Assembly (NCBI GenBank): GCA_937934705.1
Contig: CALGYY010000058.1
Location: 1 to 29,425, forward strand
Reading direction: 5' to 3'
Source of the DNA: an uncultured Bacteroidota bacterium
GTDB taxonomy: Bacteria; Bacteroidota; Bacteroidia; Bacteroidales; CAIWKO01
DNA length: 29,425 bases
Shown here: one piece after another, positions 8,366 to 15,731 of the stretch
How positions within the stretch are numbered: the stretch's first letter is position 1
How the letters are laid out: each line of letters begins with the position of its first letter
The notes under the pieces: model-generated
Databases searched by the model: none
Told to the model about the DNA's origin: nothing
What the model saw: the letters and a program-made list of their open reading frames with translations, nothing else
Program-made: the position numbers and the translations under genes

Positions 8366-8689
8366 TTATGCTTTGTCCCGGCTTTTCTTCTTGCGGAACA
8401 TCTCAAGCATGCGGTCGGTAACAACAAAACCTCCGACTACATTCAGAGTTCCCAGCACAACTGCAAGAAAGCCCAGAACCAGCGAAAGTACGTCGTCAGG
8501 TTCGGCATGTCCCATCACTATAATCGATCCGATGATCACCACCCCGTGAATGGCGTTGGCCCCCGACATCAGCGGGGTGTGAAGAACAGCAGGTACGTGC
8601 GAGATCACCTCGATACCCAGAAAAACCGAAAGGATGATCACAAAGATCGCTTCCCGGTACTCATATAAAAACTGAATGATTTCTTCCAT
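8366..8689 (-). CDS. pntAb: NAD(P) transhydrogenase, alpha subunit part 2 (membrane)
   Basis: A 107-residue subunit carrying the transmembrane segment that in the one-piece enzyme forms the end of PntA. It has about three hydrophobic helices and the conserved loop VPAVLHTPLMSGANAIHGVV at about residues 32-51. It assembles with the soluble NAD(H)-binding subunit and PntB to form the proton channel. It starts 6 nt after the pntAa stop, so the three genes are one operon. The split alpha subunit is the arrangement known from many bacteria including Bacteroidota and alphaproteobacteria. Confidence 0.96.
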   Translation of the reverse strand: MEEIIQFLYEYREAIFVIILSVFLGIEVISHVPAVLHTPLMSGANAIHGVVIIGSIIVMGHAEPDDVLSLVLGFLAVVLGTLNVVGGFVVTDRMLEMFRKKKSRDKA

Positions 8690-8695
8690 GTGTGA

Positions 8696-9826
8696 TTATG
8701 ATTGCTGGTGATAGTTTTTAATTCTTTCATTGACGATCTGTCCCTGGTGGGTTACACAGGTTCCTTTTACAATGTCATCCTCAAAATTCAGTTGCAGCTC
8801 ACCCTCCGGAGAGATCAGCAATCTGAGGAAGTTGACCACGTTCTTCCCGAACATCTTACTGGCATCCGAAGGCATTCCCGAGGGGTAAGCCGACTGGCCA
8901 ATGATGGTGATCCCCTGGTGAACAATCTCCTGTGTGTCGCGCGTGACTTCGCAATTGCCCCCTGTGGAAGCGGCAAGGTCAATGATCACCGAACCTTTAC
9001 GCATGGCCTCAACAGTGGCAGTGCGAATCAGCAGCGGTGCTTTCTTCCCCGGAATCTGGGCCGTGCAGATGATCACATCTGATTTTACAGCATGTTCATG
9101 GATGACCGCTGCCTGTCGCTGACGGAATTCTTCACTTTGTTCAACAGCATATCCCCCTGCGGCCTTGTCATCGGCTGCACCTTCCACTTCCACGAACTTA
9201 CCACCCAGACTCTGCACTTCCTCTTTCACAGCGGCCCTGACGTCGAAAACTTCAACCACTGCACCCAGCTTCCGTGCGATGGCCAGTGCCTGTAAACCGG
9301 CGACCCCGGCGCCCAGGATCAATACCCTCGCGGGTGTAATGGTGCCTGCAGCCGTCATGAACATAGGAAAGAAGCGCGGCAGCCTTAATGCGGCCTCAAG
9401 GACGGCCCGGTAGCCGGAGACTGTGGCCATCGAGGAGAGTATGTCCATCGCCTGCGCCCTGGTAGTCCTCGGGATCACTTCAAGACCGAAGCTTGTTAAG
9501 CCCTTTTGGCAAAGCTCTGCAACCGTATCCTTACTGCTCAGGGCGTTCAGCATGCTGACCAGCACAACACCCTGCCTGATTTTAGTGCTTTCCGGATCCA
9601 GGGGCGGGTTGATCTTAACCAGGAGCTGAGCCTGAGCATATATCTCATCGCAGGAAACCACCTCGCCCCCCGCCTGAAGATATTCCTCATCAGAATAGTA
9701 GGCCCTGAGCCCGGCCCCGCGTTCAACCATAACCCGGGTTTTCATCTTAATCAGCGCAGCAACACTTTCAGGACTCAGTGCTACCCTGTTTTCTCCTTCG
9801 TTTTCTTTTAATAATCCAATGATCAT
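8696..9826 (-). CDS. pntAa: NAD(P) transhydrogenase, alpha subunit part 1 (NAD-binding)
   Basis: The cytoplasmic NAD(H)-binding domain I of transhydrogenase, 376 residues from the ATG. It belongs to the alanine dehydrogenase/PNT family: the N-terminal part has ENEGENRVALSPE at 8-20 and RTTRAQAMDILSSMATVSGY at about 120-139. The Rossmann fold follows with LILGAGVAGLQALAIARKLG at 169-188 and the acidic residue D195 in EVFDVR that binds the NAD ribose. The frame extends to a TTG at 9847, but this TTG is part of a -7 promoter box, and MIIGLLKENEGENRVAL is the family N-terminus, so 9826 is chosen. It is the first gene of pntAa-pntAb-pntB and is divergent from the tetR gene across about 230 bp. Confidence 0.96.
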   Translation of the reverse strand: MIIGLLKENEGENRVALSPESVAALIKMKTRVMVERGAGLRAYYSDEEYLQAGGEVVSCDEIYAQAQLLVKINPPLDPESTKIRQGVVLVSMLNALSSKDTVAELCQKGLTSFGLEVIPRTTRAQAMDILSSMATVSGYRAVLEAALRLPRFFPMFMTAAGTITPARVLILGAGVAGLQALAIARKLGAVVEVFDVRAAVKEEVQSLGGKFVEVEGAADDKAAGGYAVEQSEEFRQRQAAVIHEHAVKSDVIICTAQIPGKKAPLLIRTATVEAMRKGSVIIDLAASTGGNCEVTRDTQEIVHQGITIIGQSAYPSGMPSDASKMFGKNVVNFLRLLISPEGELQLNFEDDIVKGTCVTHQGQIVNERIKNYHQQS

Positions 9827-9840
9827 AGGCGTATAATTGT

Positions 9841-9897
9841 CTGTCAAAGTTAATGGTTTTCACCGCTTCTGCGAGGAGGAATGTTATTTTTTGACAG
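9841..9897. repeat. Inverted repeat CTGTCAAA / TTTGACAG upstream of pntAa
   Basis: CTGTCAAA at 9841-9848 and TTTGACAG at 9890-9897 are perfect 8-bp inverted arms separated by 41 bp. The left arm overlaps the -7 box of the pnt operon; the right arm follows a T-rich stretch that resembles a one-base-too-long -7 box facing the other way. It may be an operator, a mirrored promoter, or chance. Confidence 0.35.
9845..9852 (-). promoter_or_regulatory. -7 promoter box (TAACTTTG) for the pnt operon
   Basis: On the minus strand this reads TAACTTTG, matching TAnnTTTG, 18 nt before the pntAa ATG. The region from 9853 to 10057 is otherwise non-coding: a 61-codon open frame across it has no recognisable features. 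Confidence 0.5.
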
Positions 9898-10003
9898 AGG
9901 GTGAATGTTCATACCTGAATACTCCCGAACCTGAGGCGGCAGAAATTCGATCATTCAATTCAAAATTAATGATGAAATATTCTGATGGTAACAACAATTA
10001 TTT

Positions 10004-10011
10004 TAATTTTG
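10004..10011 (+). promoter_or_regulatory. -7 promoter box (TAATTTTG) for the tetR-MMPL operon
   Basis: TAATTTTG matches TAnnTTTG and lies 46 nt upstream of the tetR ATG in an AT-rich stretch. No TTG is present near 20 bp upstream, so this is a weaker promoter by sequence. A TetR autoregulatory operator would be expected around here; I do not see a convincing long palindrome. Confidence 0.4.
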
Positions 10012-10057
10012 GACCGTTTTAGGATTTTAGTCGAAAAGTAAAATATTCAACATTCTA

Positions 10058-10636
10058 ATGGAACAATCAATAAAAGAAGTAATTCTGATCAAAGCCAAGG
10101 AAGTTTTTTCCAAATTCGGATTCCGGAAAACCTCTCTTGACGACATTGCCCGCGCCTGCGGGAAGGGGAAAAGCTCACTTTACTATTATTTTAAGAATAA
10201 GGAAGAGATTTTTGAAGAAGTCATCGCCCGTGACGTTGACAGGATGAAGGCAGATTTTCTGGCTGCAGTGGATTCCGTTGACACGCCCCAGCTCAGGATT
10301 CGGATCTATGTCCTGCGGCGTATGCAGCTGTTTCATAACCTGGTAGCTTTTTTTCCCACTTTCCGCCATGAGTTCATGGAGTATTACAGCTATATCGAGA
10401 AGATCCGCACCCGCTATGATGCGGAAGAGCTGGCCATCATCAAAGAGATCCTGGAAGATGGCATCAGGCGTGGTGTTTTTGTCATGAAAAATGTTGAGAT
10501 CACCGCGCAGGCGATCATCAAGGCCATGAAAGGCTTTGAGTATCCCTGGGCCCTCGAACAGCAAGAGGATGTCATGGAGCGGGATATCGACGCTTTGCTT
10601 GAAGTGCTTTTTAATGGTGTACTAAAACATAAATAG
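10058..10636 (+). CDS. TetR/AcrR family transcriptional regulator
   Basis: A 192-residue DNA-binding regulator of typical TetR length. The N-terminal helix-turn-helix is clear: residues 10-50 read LIKAKEVFSKFGFRKTSLDD followed by IARACGKGKSSLYYYFKNKEEI, with the signature recognition helix KSSLYYYF. The C-terminal ligand-binding and dimerisation half (about 60-190) is divergent, as usual, so the ligand cannot be inferred. The stop is 7 nt before the MMPL transporter start, so the regulator is the first gene of the transport operon and probably represses it together with itself. A lipid or hydrophobic effector would fit the context but is inference. Confidence 0.93.
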   Translation: MEQSIKEVILIKAKEVFSKFGFRKTSLDDIARACGKGKSSLYYYFKNKEEIFEEVIARDVDRMKADFLAAVDSVDTPQLRIRIYVLRRMQLFHNLVAFFPTFRHEFMEYYSYIEKIRTRYDAEELAIIKEILEDGIRRGVFVMKNVEITAQAIIKAMKGFEYPWALEQQEDVMERDIDALLEVLFNGVLKHK

Positions 10637-10643
10637 AAAGAAT

Positions 10644-12917
10644 ATGAAAGGATTTGCTTCTTTTGTAATCCGCTTCCGCCTGGCGATTATCATTGCCACT
10701 GCTGTTCTGACTGCTTTCTTCGGGTACTTCATAAAAGATATCCGGATTAATCCGGATGTGACCACTTATCTTCCTGCGGAGGACTCCGCGGTCAGCCGTT
10801 TCAAATACATCGGCGAACAGTACAGTTCGGGCGCCATTGCCATCGTGATCATGGAAACGGACGAAGTGTTCAGCAGGGATGGCATTGCGCATATCAACGG
10901 GGTGACAACGGCATTGAGGGAGATGGAGGGTATAGCCTATGTCACCAGTCTGACCAATGTGCTGGATATCCGTACCGGTGCCGACAGCAGCATAGAGATC
11001 AGCCGGCTGATTGATGAGTATGACCTGCCGGATACGCCGGAAGAATTGAAAAGCAAGAAGGATTATGTGCTTTCAAAATCGCTTTACAAAGGAAGGCTGG
11101 TGTCTGAGGATGGCCGTTATGCAACCATCATTTGCAGGATCAACGAGGACTATGACAAGAACGAAGTATCAGAAAGGATCAGGGAGAAAGTGCTTTCCCT
11201 GGGGTACGACGACACCTTCTATTTTGAAGGTATGGCTTTTCAGATGCTGAGTATTTTTGATTTTATTGTCAGCGACCTCGTCCTGCTGATTCCCCTGATC
11301 ATTCTGTTGATAGCGGTGACCCTGCTGATGAGTTTCCGGTCAGCCCGGGGCGTGATCCTGCCACTGCTGAGTGTTGCCATGGGGATCATCTGGACCATCG
11401 GGCTGATGGCCATGCTGGGTATTCCTTTTACGCCGGTTTCTGATGCCATTCCAGTGGTACTCTTTGCTGTGGGCGTTGCATACAGCATCCATGTTATCAA
11501 TAAATTCAACAGTCGCGTGACAGATGCCGCCCTCAGGAAAGAGCAGTCGGTCCTGGCCCTGAGTGAAGTGGGCGTCCCTGTTTTGCTTGCGGGCCTGACC
11601 ACTTTCGTTGGCTTTCTTTCCTTTGTCTTCGGGGCATACCTGCTCATCATCCGCGATTTCGGCATCTTTTCATCTCTGGGGATCCTTTTCATCCTTTTGA
11701 TTTCCCTCACCTTCACCCCGGCTGTGCTGAGTTATCTGAAACCACGACGTAATGCCGGCGATTCAGCGGCAGAGAAAGACAAGACCAATCTACTGATGCG
11801 TTTGATGAATAAACTGGCAGCTTTTGCAACGCGTAAGCGGATCACCGTCCTGATCCTGGCACTGGTTCTGATGGCCGGGAGCATCGCGGGAATTCCTTTC
11901 CTGAAGGAGAAAGTTGACATCCTGAACTATTTCAGTGAAAAGACGGATATCCGCAAATCCGCCAGTGTGATGAACCGTGAATTCGGCGGATCCGTTCCCG
12001 TTCAGATCATTGTCCGCGGAGATATTCAGGATCCTGAAGTGCTGTCAGAAATGAAAAAGCTGCAGGATTTCCTGGGCAGACAGGAGCATGTGAGCAATGT
12101 TCAGTCTGCCGCGGATTTTATTGAGGAACTTAACGCGGCCATGGGTGAAGGGAAAAAAATACCCGACAGCCGCGATAAAGTCAGCAACCTTTGGTTTCTG
12201 GTAGAAGGGGATGAGATGCTGGCACAACTCGTCAACAGCGATAAAACAGAAGCCATCATCCAGGCCTTTATGGTCAACGTGGAGAACAAGGATTATTACC
12301 GTTTTGATGAGGCACTGGATGAATACATCAGCAGTCATAATTCCGACCAGGTCATTTTTGCCAAATCCGGCATGCCGGCCATCTACAGCAGCCTTGGGAA
12401 AAGTCTTTTCTATAACCTCATCCAGAGTGTGATCATCGCCCTCGTGCTGATTTTCATCTGTATGATCTTTCTCGTGAAGTCGCTCAAAGGCGCACTCACC
12501 GGTATCGTCCCGCTCATCTTTTCCATGCTCTTTGTCTTCGGATTCATGGGCGCCTTCGGTATCGCACTGGATATCGCCACCGTGCTGATCGCATCCATTA
12601 CGGTCGGCGCAGGCATCGATTATTCTATCCATTTTGTTACAGCTTACCGGAACTTCATCAAAAATGGCAGTCCCGTAGAAGAAGCCCTCACGCAAACCAT
12701 CAGGACCTCCGGAAAGGCCATTGTAATCAATGTGGTTACCATCATCCTGGGATTCCTTGTACTGGTGTTTGCCAACCTTCTGCCATTGCAACAGTTCGGA
12801 ATACTGATCGCCTGCACCATGTTCGTTTCGGCCTTCGCCGCCATAACCCTGATGCCGGCTCTGATCAGTCTGTTTAAAATGAAACTGGTTAAAAATAAAT
12901 ATATTAAAAATAATTAA
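10644..12917 (+). CDS. MMPL/RND family transporter (putative lipid exporter)
   Basis: A 757-residue inner-membrane RND-superfamily protein of the MMPL/SSD-like type, with two homologous halves (about 1-375 and 385-757). Each has one N-terminal helix, a periplasmic loop of about 170 residues, and five clustered helices. The second half has GAGIDYSIHF with Asp659-Tyr660, matching the DY proton-relay pair of MmpL proteins. The first half has VGVAYSIHV, with Ala279-Tyr280 at the equivalent place, so one acidic residue is absent. It is shorter than drug-efflux RND pumps (about 1,000-1,050), and no membrane-fusion protein or TolC is encoded nearby; instead the operon gives a LolA-like protein and an outer-membrane barrel. 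This points to export of a lipid or similar hydrophobic cargo. It is followed by the LolA-like gene after 17 nt. Confidence 0.9.
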   Translation: MKGFASFVIRFRLAIIIATAVLTAFFGYFIKDIRINPDVTTYLPAEDSAVSRFKYIGEQYSSGAIAIVIMETDEVFSRDGIAHINGVTTALREMEGIAYVTSLTNVLDIRTGADSSIEISRLIDEYDLPDTPEELKSKKDYVLSKSLYKGRLVSEDGRYATIICRINEDYDKNEVSERIREKVLSLGYDDTFYFEGMAFQMLSIFDFIVSDLVLLIPLIILLIAVTLLMSFRSARGVILPLLSVAMGIIWTIGLMAMLGIPFTPVSDAIPVVLFAVGVAYSIHVINKFNSRVTDAALRKEQSVLALSEVGVPVLLAGLTTFVGFLSFVFGAYLLIIRDFGIFSSLGILFILLISLTFTPAVLSYLKPRRNAGDSAAEKDKTNLLMRLMNKLAAFATRKRITVLILALVLMAGSIAGIPFLKEKVDILNYFSEKTDIRKSASVMNREFGGSVPVQIIVRGDIQDPEVLSEMKKLQDFLGRQEHVSNVQSAADFIEELNAAMGEGKKIPDSRDKVSNLWFLVEGDEMLAQLVNSDKTEAIIQAFMVNVENKDYYRFDEALDEYISSHNSDQVIFAKSGMPAIYSSLGKSLFYNLIQSVIIALVLIFICMIFLVKSLKGALTGIVPLIFSMLFVFGFMGAFGIALDIATVLIASITVGAGIDYSIHFVTAYRNFIKNGSPVEEALTQTIRTSGKAIVINVVTIILGFLVLVFANLLPLQQFGILIACTMFVSAFAAITLMPALISLFKMKLVKNKYIKNN

Positions 12918-12921
12918 AAAC

Positions 12922-12926
12922 AGGAG
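12922..12926 (+). promoter_or_regulatory. Shine-Dalgarno-like AGGAG before the LolA-like gene
   Basis: AGGAG lies 8 nt before the ATG at 12935. Such sites are rare in this window, where most leaders are A-rich without a purine box, so it stands out and supports this start codon. Confidence 0.45.
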
Positions 12927-12934
12927 TTTAAAAA

Positions 12935-13678
12935 ATGAAAAGATTCATCTTTATCAGCGCGTGTTTGGTGGTTCTGTTCTGTCTGCCATACATTTCAGCA
13001 GCTCAGATGACGGCTGCCCAGATACTGACAAAAGTTGATGCTAACCTCAACTCAGCGAAAGACCAGACCCTGATGACGACCATTACCCTGATTGACAAGG
13101 CGGGGAAGACGAGTGCGCGGACCATGAGCCTGATTCAGAAAGGGAGCGATAAGCGGCTGGTCAAGTTTCTCTCACCCGCGGATCAGAAGGGGATCGCCTT
13201 TTTGTCACTGCCCAACGACAATCTGACCGTGTATCTTCCGGCCTTCGGAAAAACGCGAAAAATTGCGTCTTCCGTGAAGAATACGAAGTTTGCCGGCACC
13301 GATTTTTCCTATGAGGACATGGAGGCGAAAAAGTATTCCAGTAAGTGGACCCCGAAACTCCTCCGGACAGACGGAAGTAATTATGTGCTTGAACTGAGTC
13401 TGAAGAGCGGGATGACTTCCGATTATTCGAAACTGATCATGTTCGCAAGGACAAGCGATTGTTATCCGGTAAAAATTGAACATTATGATAAGGGTGGAAA
13501 GCTTTACAAAACCATTACAGCCTCAAAAATCGAGAAGGTCGGGAATTACCTGATCGGGAAGGAAACCGTAATGGCTGACCATAAAACGGGAACCAAAACA
13601 AAAATGAGTATCACGAGTGCAAAATTCGACCAGGGCTTGACTGACGATAAGTTTACCGAACGTGAAATGATAAAATAA
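12935..13678 (+). CDS. LolA-like periplasmic protein (outer-membrane lipoprotein-sorting family)
   Basis: A 247-residue exported protein. Residues 1-24 are a signal peptide ending SAAQ; there is no Cys at the cleavage site, so a soluble periplasmic form is expected. The mature part matches the LolA/LppX-like family that accompanies MMPL transporters: VKFLSPADQKGIAFL at 76-90, LPAFGKTRKI at 101-110, and FAGTDFSYEDME at 119-130, the family hallmark. Such proteins have an open beta-barrel fold that shields lipid chains. In this operon it sits between an inner-membrane transporter (17 nt upstream) and an outer-membrane barrel (5 nt downstream), so it is probably the periplasmic shuttle. It is distinct from housekeeping LolA, and no LolCDE is nearby. 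Confidence 0.88.
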   Translation: MKRFIFISACLVVLFCLPYISAAQMTAAQILTKVDANLNSAKDQTLMTTITLIDKAGKTSARTMSLIQKGSDKRLVKFLSPADQKGIAFLSLPNDNLTVYLPAFGKTRKIASSVKNTKFAGTDFSYEDMEAKKYSSKWTPKLLRTDGSNYVLELSLKSGMTSDYSKLIMFARTSDCYPVKIEHYDKGGKLYKTITASKIEKVGNYLIGKETVMADHKTGTKTKMSITSAKFDQGLTDDKFTEREMIK

Positions 13679-13683
13679 AAAAT

Positions 13684-15243
13684 ATGAAGATCAGAATTTT
13701 TGGTTTTCTGGTATCATTGATACTGCCGCTCCTTCTTGTGGCGCAGACCGATACTGTGATGACTATCGGGCCTAACGACAGTATAGTCATCGTGGTGGAT
13801 TCCCTTGTTGTGATTGAAGAGCTTGTGACGGAAGGGGAGGCCGTTCATGAAGAGAAGCCGGTATCACTAGAATGGAACGGTTATCTGATGACGGATGACC
13901 GCATACGGATCGATGGTCTGAAACTCAACTGGCAGGAGTACCGCTTTGATCTGAGAAGCCAGCTGCGCCTCGGCGACAGGGCACGCTTTTATGGCGAACT
14001 TTGGGTGCGGGGGATCAGGTTTCCGGGAATCAGTTCGGCCAGCGATCTGTCATTCACCAATAAAATACTGCCCATTGATATAGATATCCGCGAGCTTTAT
14101 GCTGACATCTACGGACTGTTCACCAAAAATCTTGATGTCAGAATAGGGCGTCAGCGGATCGCCTGGGGAACGGGCGACCGTTTCAATCCCACGGATAATC
14201 TGAACCCTTATGATCTGGAAGACATCTGGGATTTTGGCCGTCACCTGCCATCCAATGCCCTGCAGCTGAATTACTATGCCGGGAACTGGACCTTCACGGC
14301 CGCGGGCATCCTTCAGTTTACGCCATCTGTATTGCCCGGCAGTGACTGGACCCCGGCCTTTATGCCGCAGGCAGAACTGCCTGAAGTGATCGTCGACAGC
14401 ACTACCGTGCCGGGTTTGTCCATTCCTGTATATATCAGTCCCGGGATCTTAAGCGACAGTATCGTCTTGCCGCAGAGAAGTTTGAAGCACAGCCCTTCGT
14501 TCGGACTTAAAGTCAAACGTTCGCTGGGTGCCTGGGAAATGTCGCTCAGCTATGTATACAACCGTGATCCATTGCCTCTTCTTTACCGTACACACACGCG
14601 GCTTACAGTGGATACACTGGTGATCAGTCTGCCGGATGTAATCTATGCGAATGCCACCGCGGACGTTACCGCCTGGCTGCGCTATCCGGTGCAGAAGATT
14701 CTCGGCTTTGATTTCGCGGGTTCATTATGGGGTGTCGGACTGAGAGGTGAAGCGGCATGCATCTTCCCGGAGAAGGTCATGCTGGATCAAACCCTTCACT
14801 ATGATGCCCCCATGCTGATGCTCTCCCGCGACTCTGTTCTTGCTGATTCCGTGGCTCTGGACGGGAAGCCATATGTTAAATTTTTACTGGGGATTGACTA
14901 TACTTTTAAGAACAATATCTATCTGAACTTTCAGTATTTACATGGATTTCTGCATGAGCGCGGAAGCCGTGAACTGAATGATTATTTCATGCTGGGACTG
15001 GATTGGAGCTTGCTGAATTCAAAACTTAAATTATCTTTGCTCAATACCGGACTGCAGGTAGGCGACTGGAAAGATTTCGCCGGGAATTATGCCGTTATGT
15101 ATATGCCCGAACTTGCATGGAAACCGGTTGACAATGCGGAGGTCACCTTAGGTGCTCATATTATTGATGGGAAAGGGGCGAGTGGTTTTGGGAGGGTGCA
15201 TAAGAATGATGACGTATTCGTCCGATTCAGGTTTAATTTTTAA
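13684..15243 (+). CDS. Outer-membrane beta-barrel, DUF1302-like, of the MMPL operon
   Basis: A 519-residue outer-membrane protein. Residues 1-21 are a signal peptide ending LLLVAQ. A Val/Glu-rich linker (about 30-60) precedes the barrel. Residues 155-175 hold GRQRIAWGTGDRFNPTDNLN, a motif typical of DUF1302/alginate-export-like porins: a G-R-Q strand end, then W-G and N-P-x-D. Many amphipathic strands follow and the protein ends VRFRFNF with a terminal Phe, as expected for BAM recognition. DUF1302-type barrels often sit next to MMPL and LolA-like genes. The likely role is outer-membrane receiver or exit pore for the same cargo. Gaps are 5 nt upstream and 8 nt downstream. The family assignment is less certain than the barrel call. 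Confidence 0.78.
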   Translation: MKIRIFGFLVSLILPLLLVAQTDTVMTIGPNDSIVIVVDSLVVIEELVTEGEAVHEEKPVSLEWNGYLMTDDRIRIDGLKLNWQEYRFDLRSQLRLGDRARFYGELWVRGIRFPGISSASDLSFTNKILPIDIDIRELYADIYGLFTKNLDVRIGRQRIAWGTGDRFNPTDNLNPYDLEDIWDFGRHLPSNALQLNYYAGNWTFTAAGILQFTPSVLPGSDWTPAFMPQAELPEVIVDSTTVPGLSIPVYISPGILSDSIVLPQRSLKHSPSFGLKVKRSLGAWEMSLSYVYNRDPLPLLYRTHTRLTVDTLVISLPDVIYANATADVTAWLRYPVQKILGFDFAGSLWGVGLRGEAACIFPEKVMLDQTLHYDAPMLMLSRDSVLADSVALDGKPYVKFLLGIDYTFKNNIYLNFQYLHGFLHERGSRELNDYFMLGLDWSLLNSKLKLSLLNTGLQVGDWKDFAGNYAVMYMPELAWKPVDNAEVTLGAHIIDGKGASGFGRVHKNDDVFVRFRFNF

Positions 15244-15251
15244 AACCCATC

Positions 15252-15710
15252 ATGAACTTCAGACTGATCCGCCGAATCATCATCCTTAGTTTAATCTTTG
15301 TTCAGGTTGCCAACGGTGTTGATCTTTTCAGTCAGACGGCCGATGCCATTCTGGGGGAATGGTTTGCCCCCGATAAAGACGGTAAATTTTTGTTTTACAA
15401 GGACAAGGGTAAATATTACGGCAAGCTGATCTGGATCAAAGAGACCAAAGATGAGCAGGGAAATCTCAAAGTGGATAAAAAGAATCCTGATCCTGCCAAG
15501 CGGAATAATCCTATGGTTGGGACCGTCATTTTCAGTGATTTTAAGTGGGATAGTGAGGAATTGAAATGGGTCGACGGGAAGGTCTATGATGCCCGTTCGG
15601 GAGACACATGGTCCTGTGAGATCCGCCTGCCGAGTAATCTTGTGCTGGAAGTGAGGGGTTACCTGGTGTTTTCATGGCTGGGCAAGTCAGCCTACTTTAC
15701 CCGGTACTGA
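15252..15710 (+). CDS. DUF2147 family exported protein
   Basis: A 152-residue protein with an N-terminal hydrophobic signal (about 1-29, ending GVDLFSQ). The mature part fits DUF2147: ILGEWFAPDKDGKFLFYKDK at about 34-53, YYGKLIWIKE, then NPMVGTVIFSDFKW, DGKVYDARSGDTWSCEI and LEVRGYLVFSWLGKSAYFTR at the end. DUF2147 proteins are small beta-rich, lipocalin-like periplasmic proteins of unknown function. It lies 8 nt behind the barrel gene and is likely to be in the same transcript; whether it takes part in the export route is unknown. Confidence 0.85.
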   Translation: MNFRLIRRIIILSLIFVQVANGVDLFSQTADAILGEWFAPDKDGKFLFYKDKGKYYGKLIWIKETKDEQGNLKVDKKNPDPAKRNNPMVGTVIFSDFKWDSEELKWVDGKVYDARSGDTWSCEIRLPSNLVLEVRGYLVFSWLGKSAYFTRY

Positions 15711-15731
15711 TCATTCAATTTTCGATAATTC

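Noticed and set aside
9837..10022. A 61-codon plus-strand open frame in the gap between pntAa and tetR
   Set aside because: It begins inside the pntAa promoter region on a non-ATG codon, has unremarkable composition and no ribosome-binding site.
12045..12791. A 248-codon open frame on the minus strand inside the MMPL gene
   Set aside because: It is antisense to a clearly coding region; its product is rich in His, Asp and Glu without domain features, as expected for a shadow frame.
10058..12917. Interpretation of the MMPL gene as a drug-efflux RND pump
   Set aside because: The protein is about 300 residues shorter than AcrB-type pumps, and there is no membrane-fusion protein or TolC-like gene; the LolA-like gene instead points to hydrophobic cargo.
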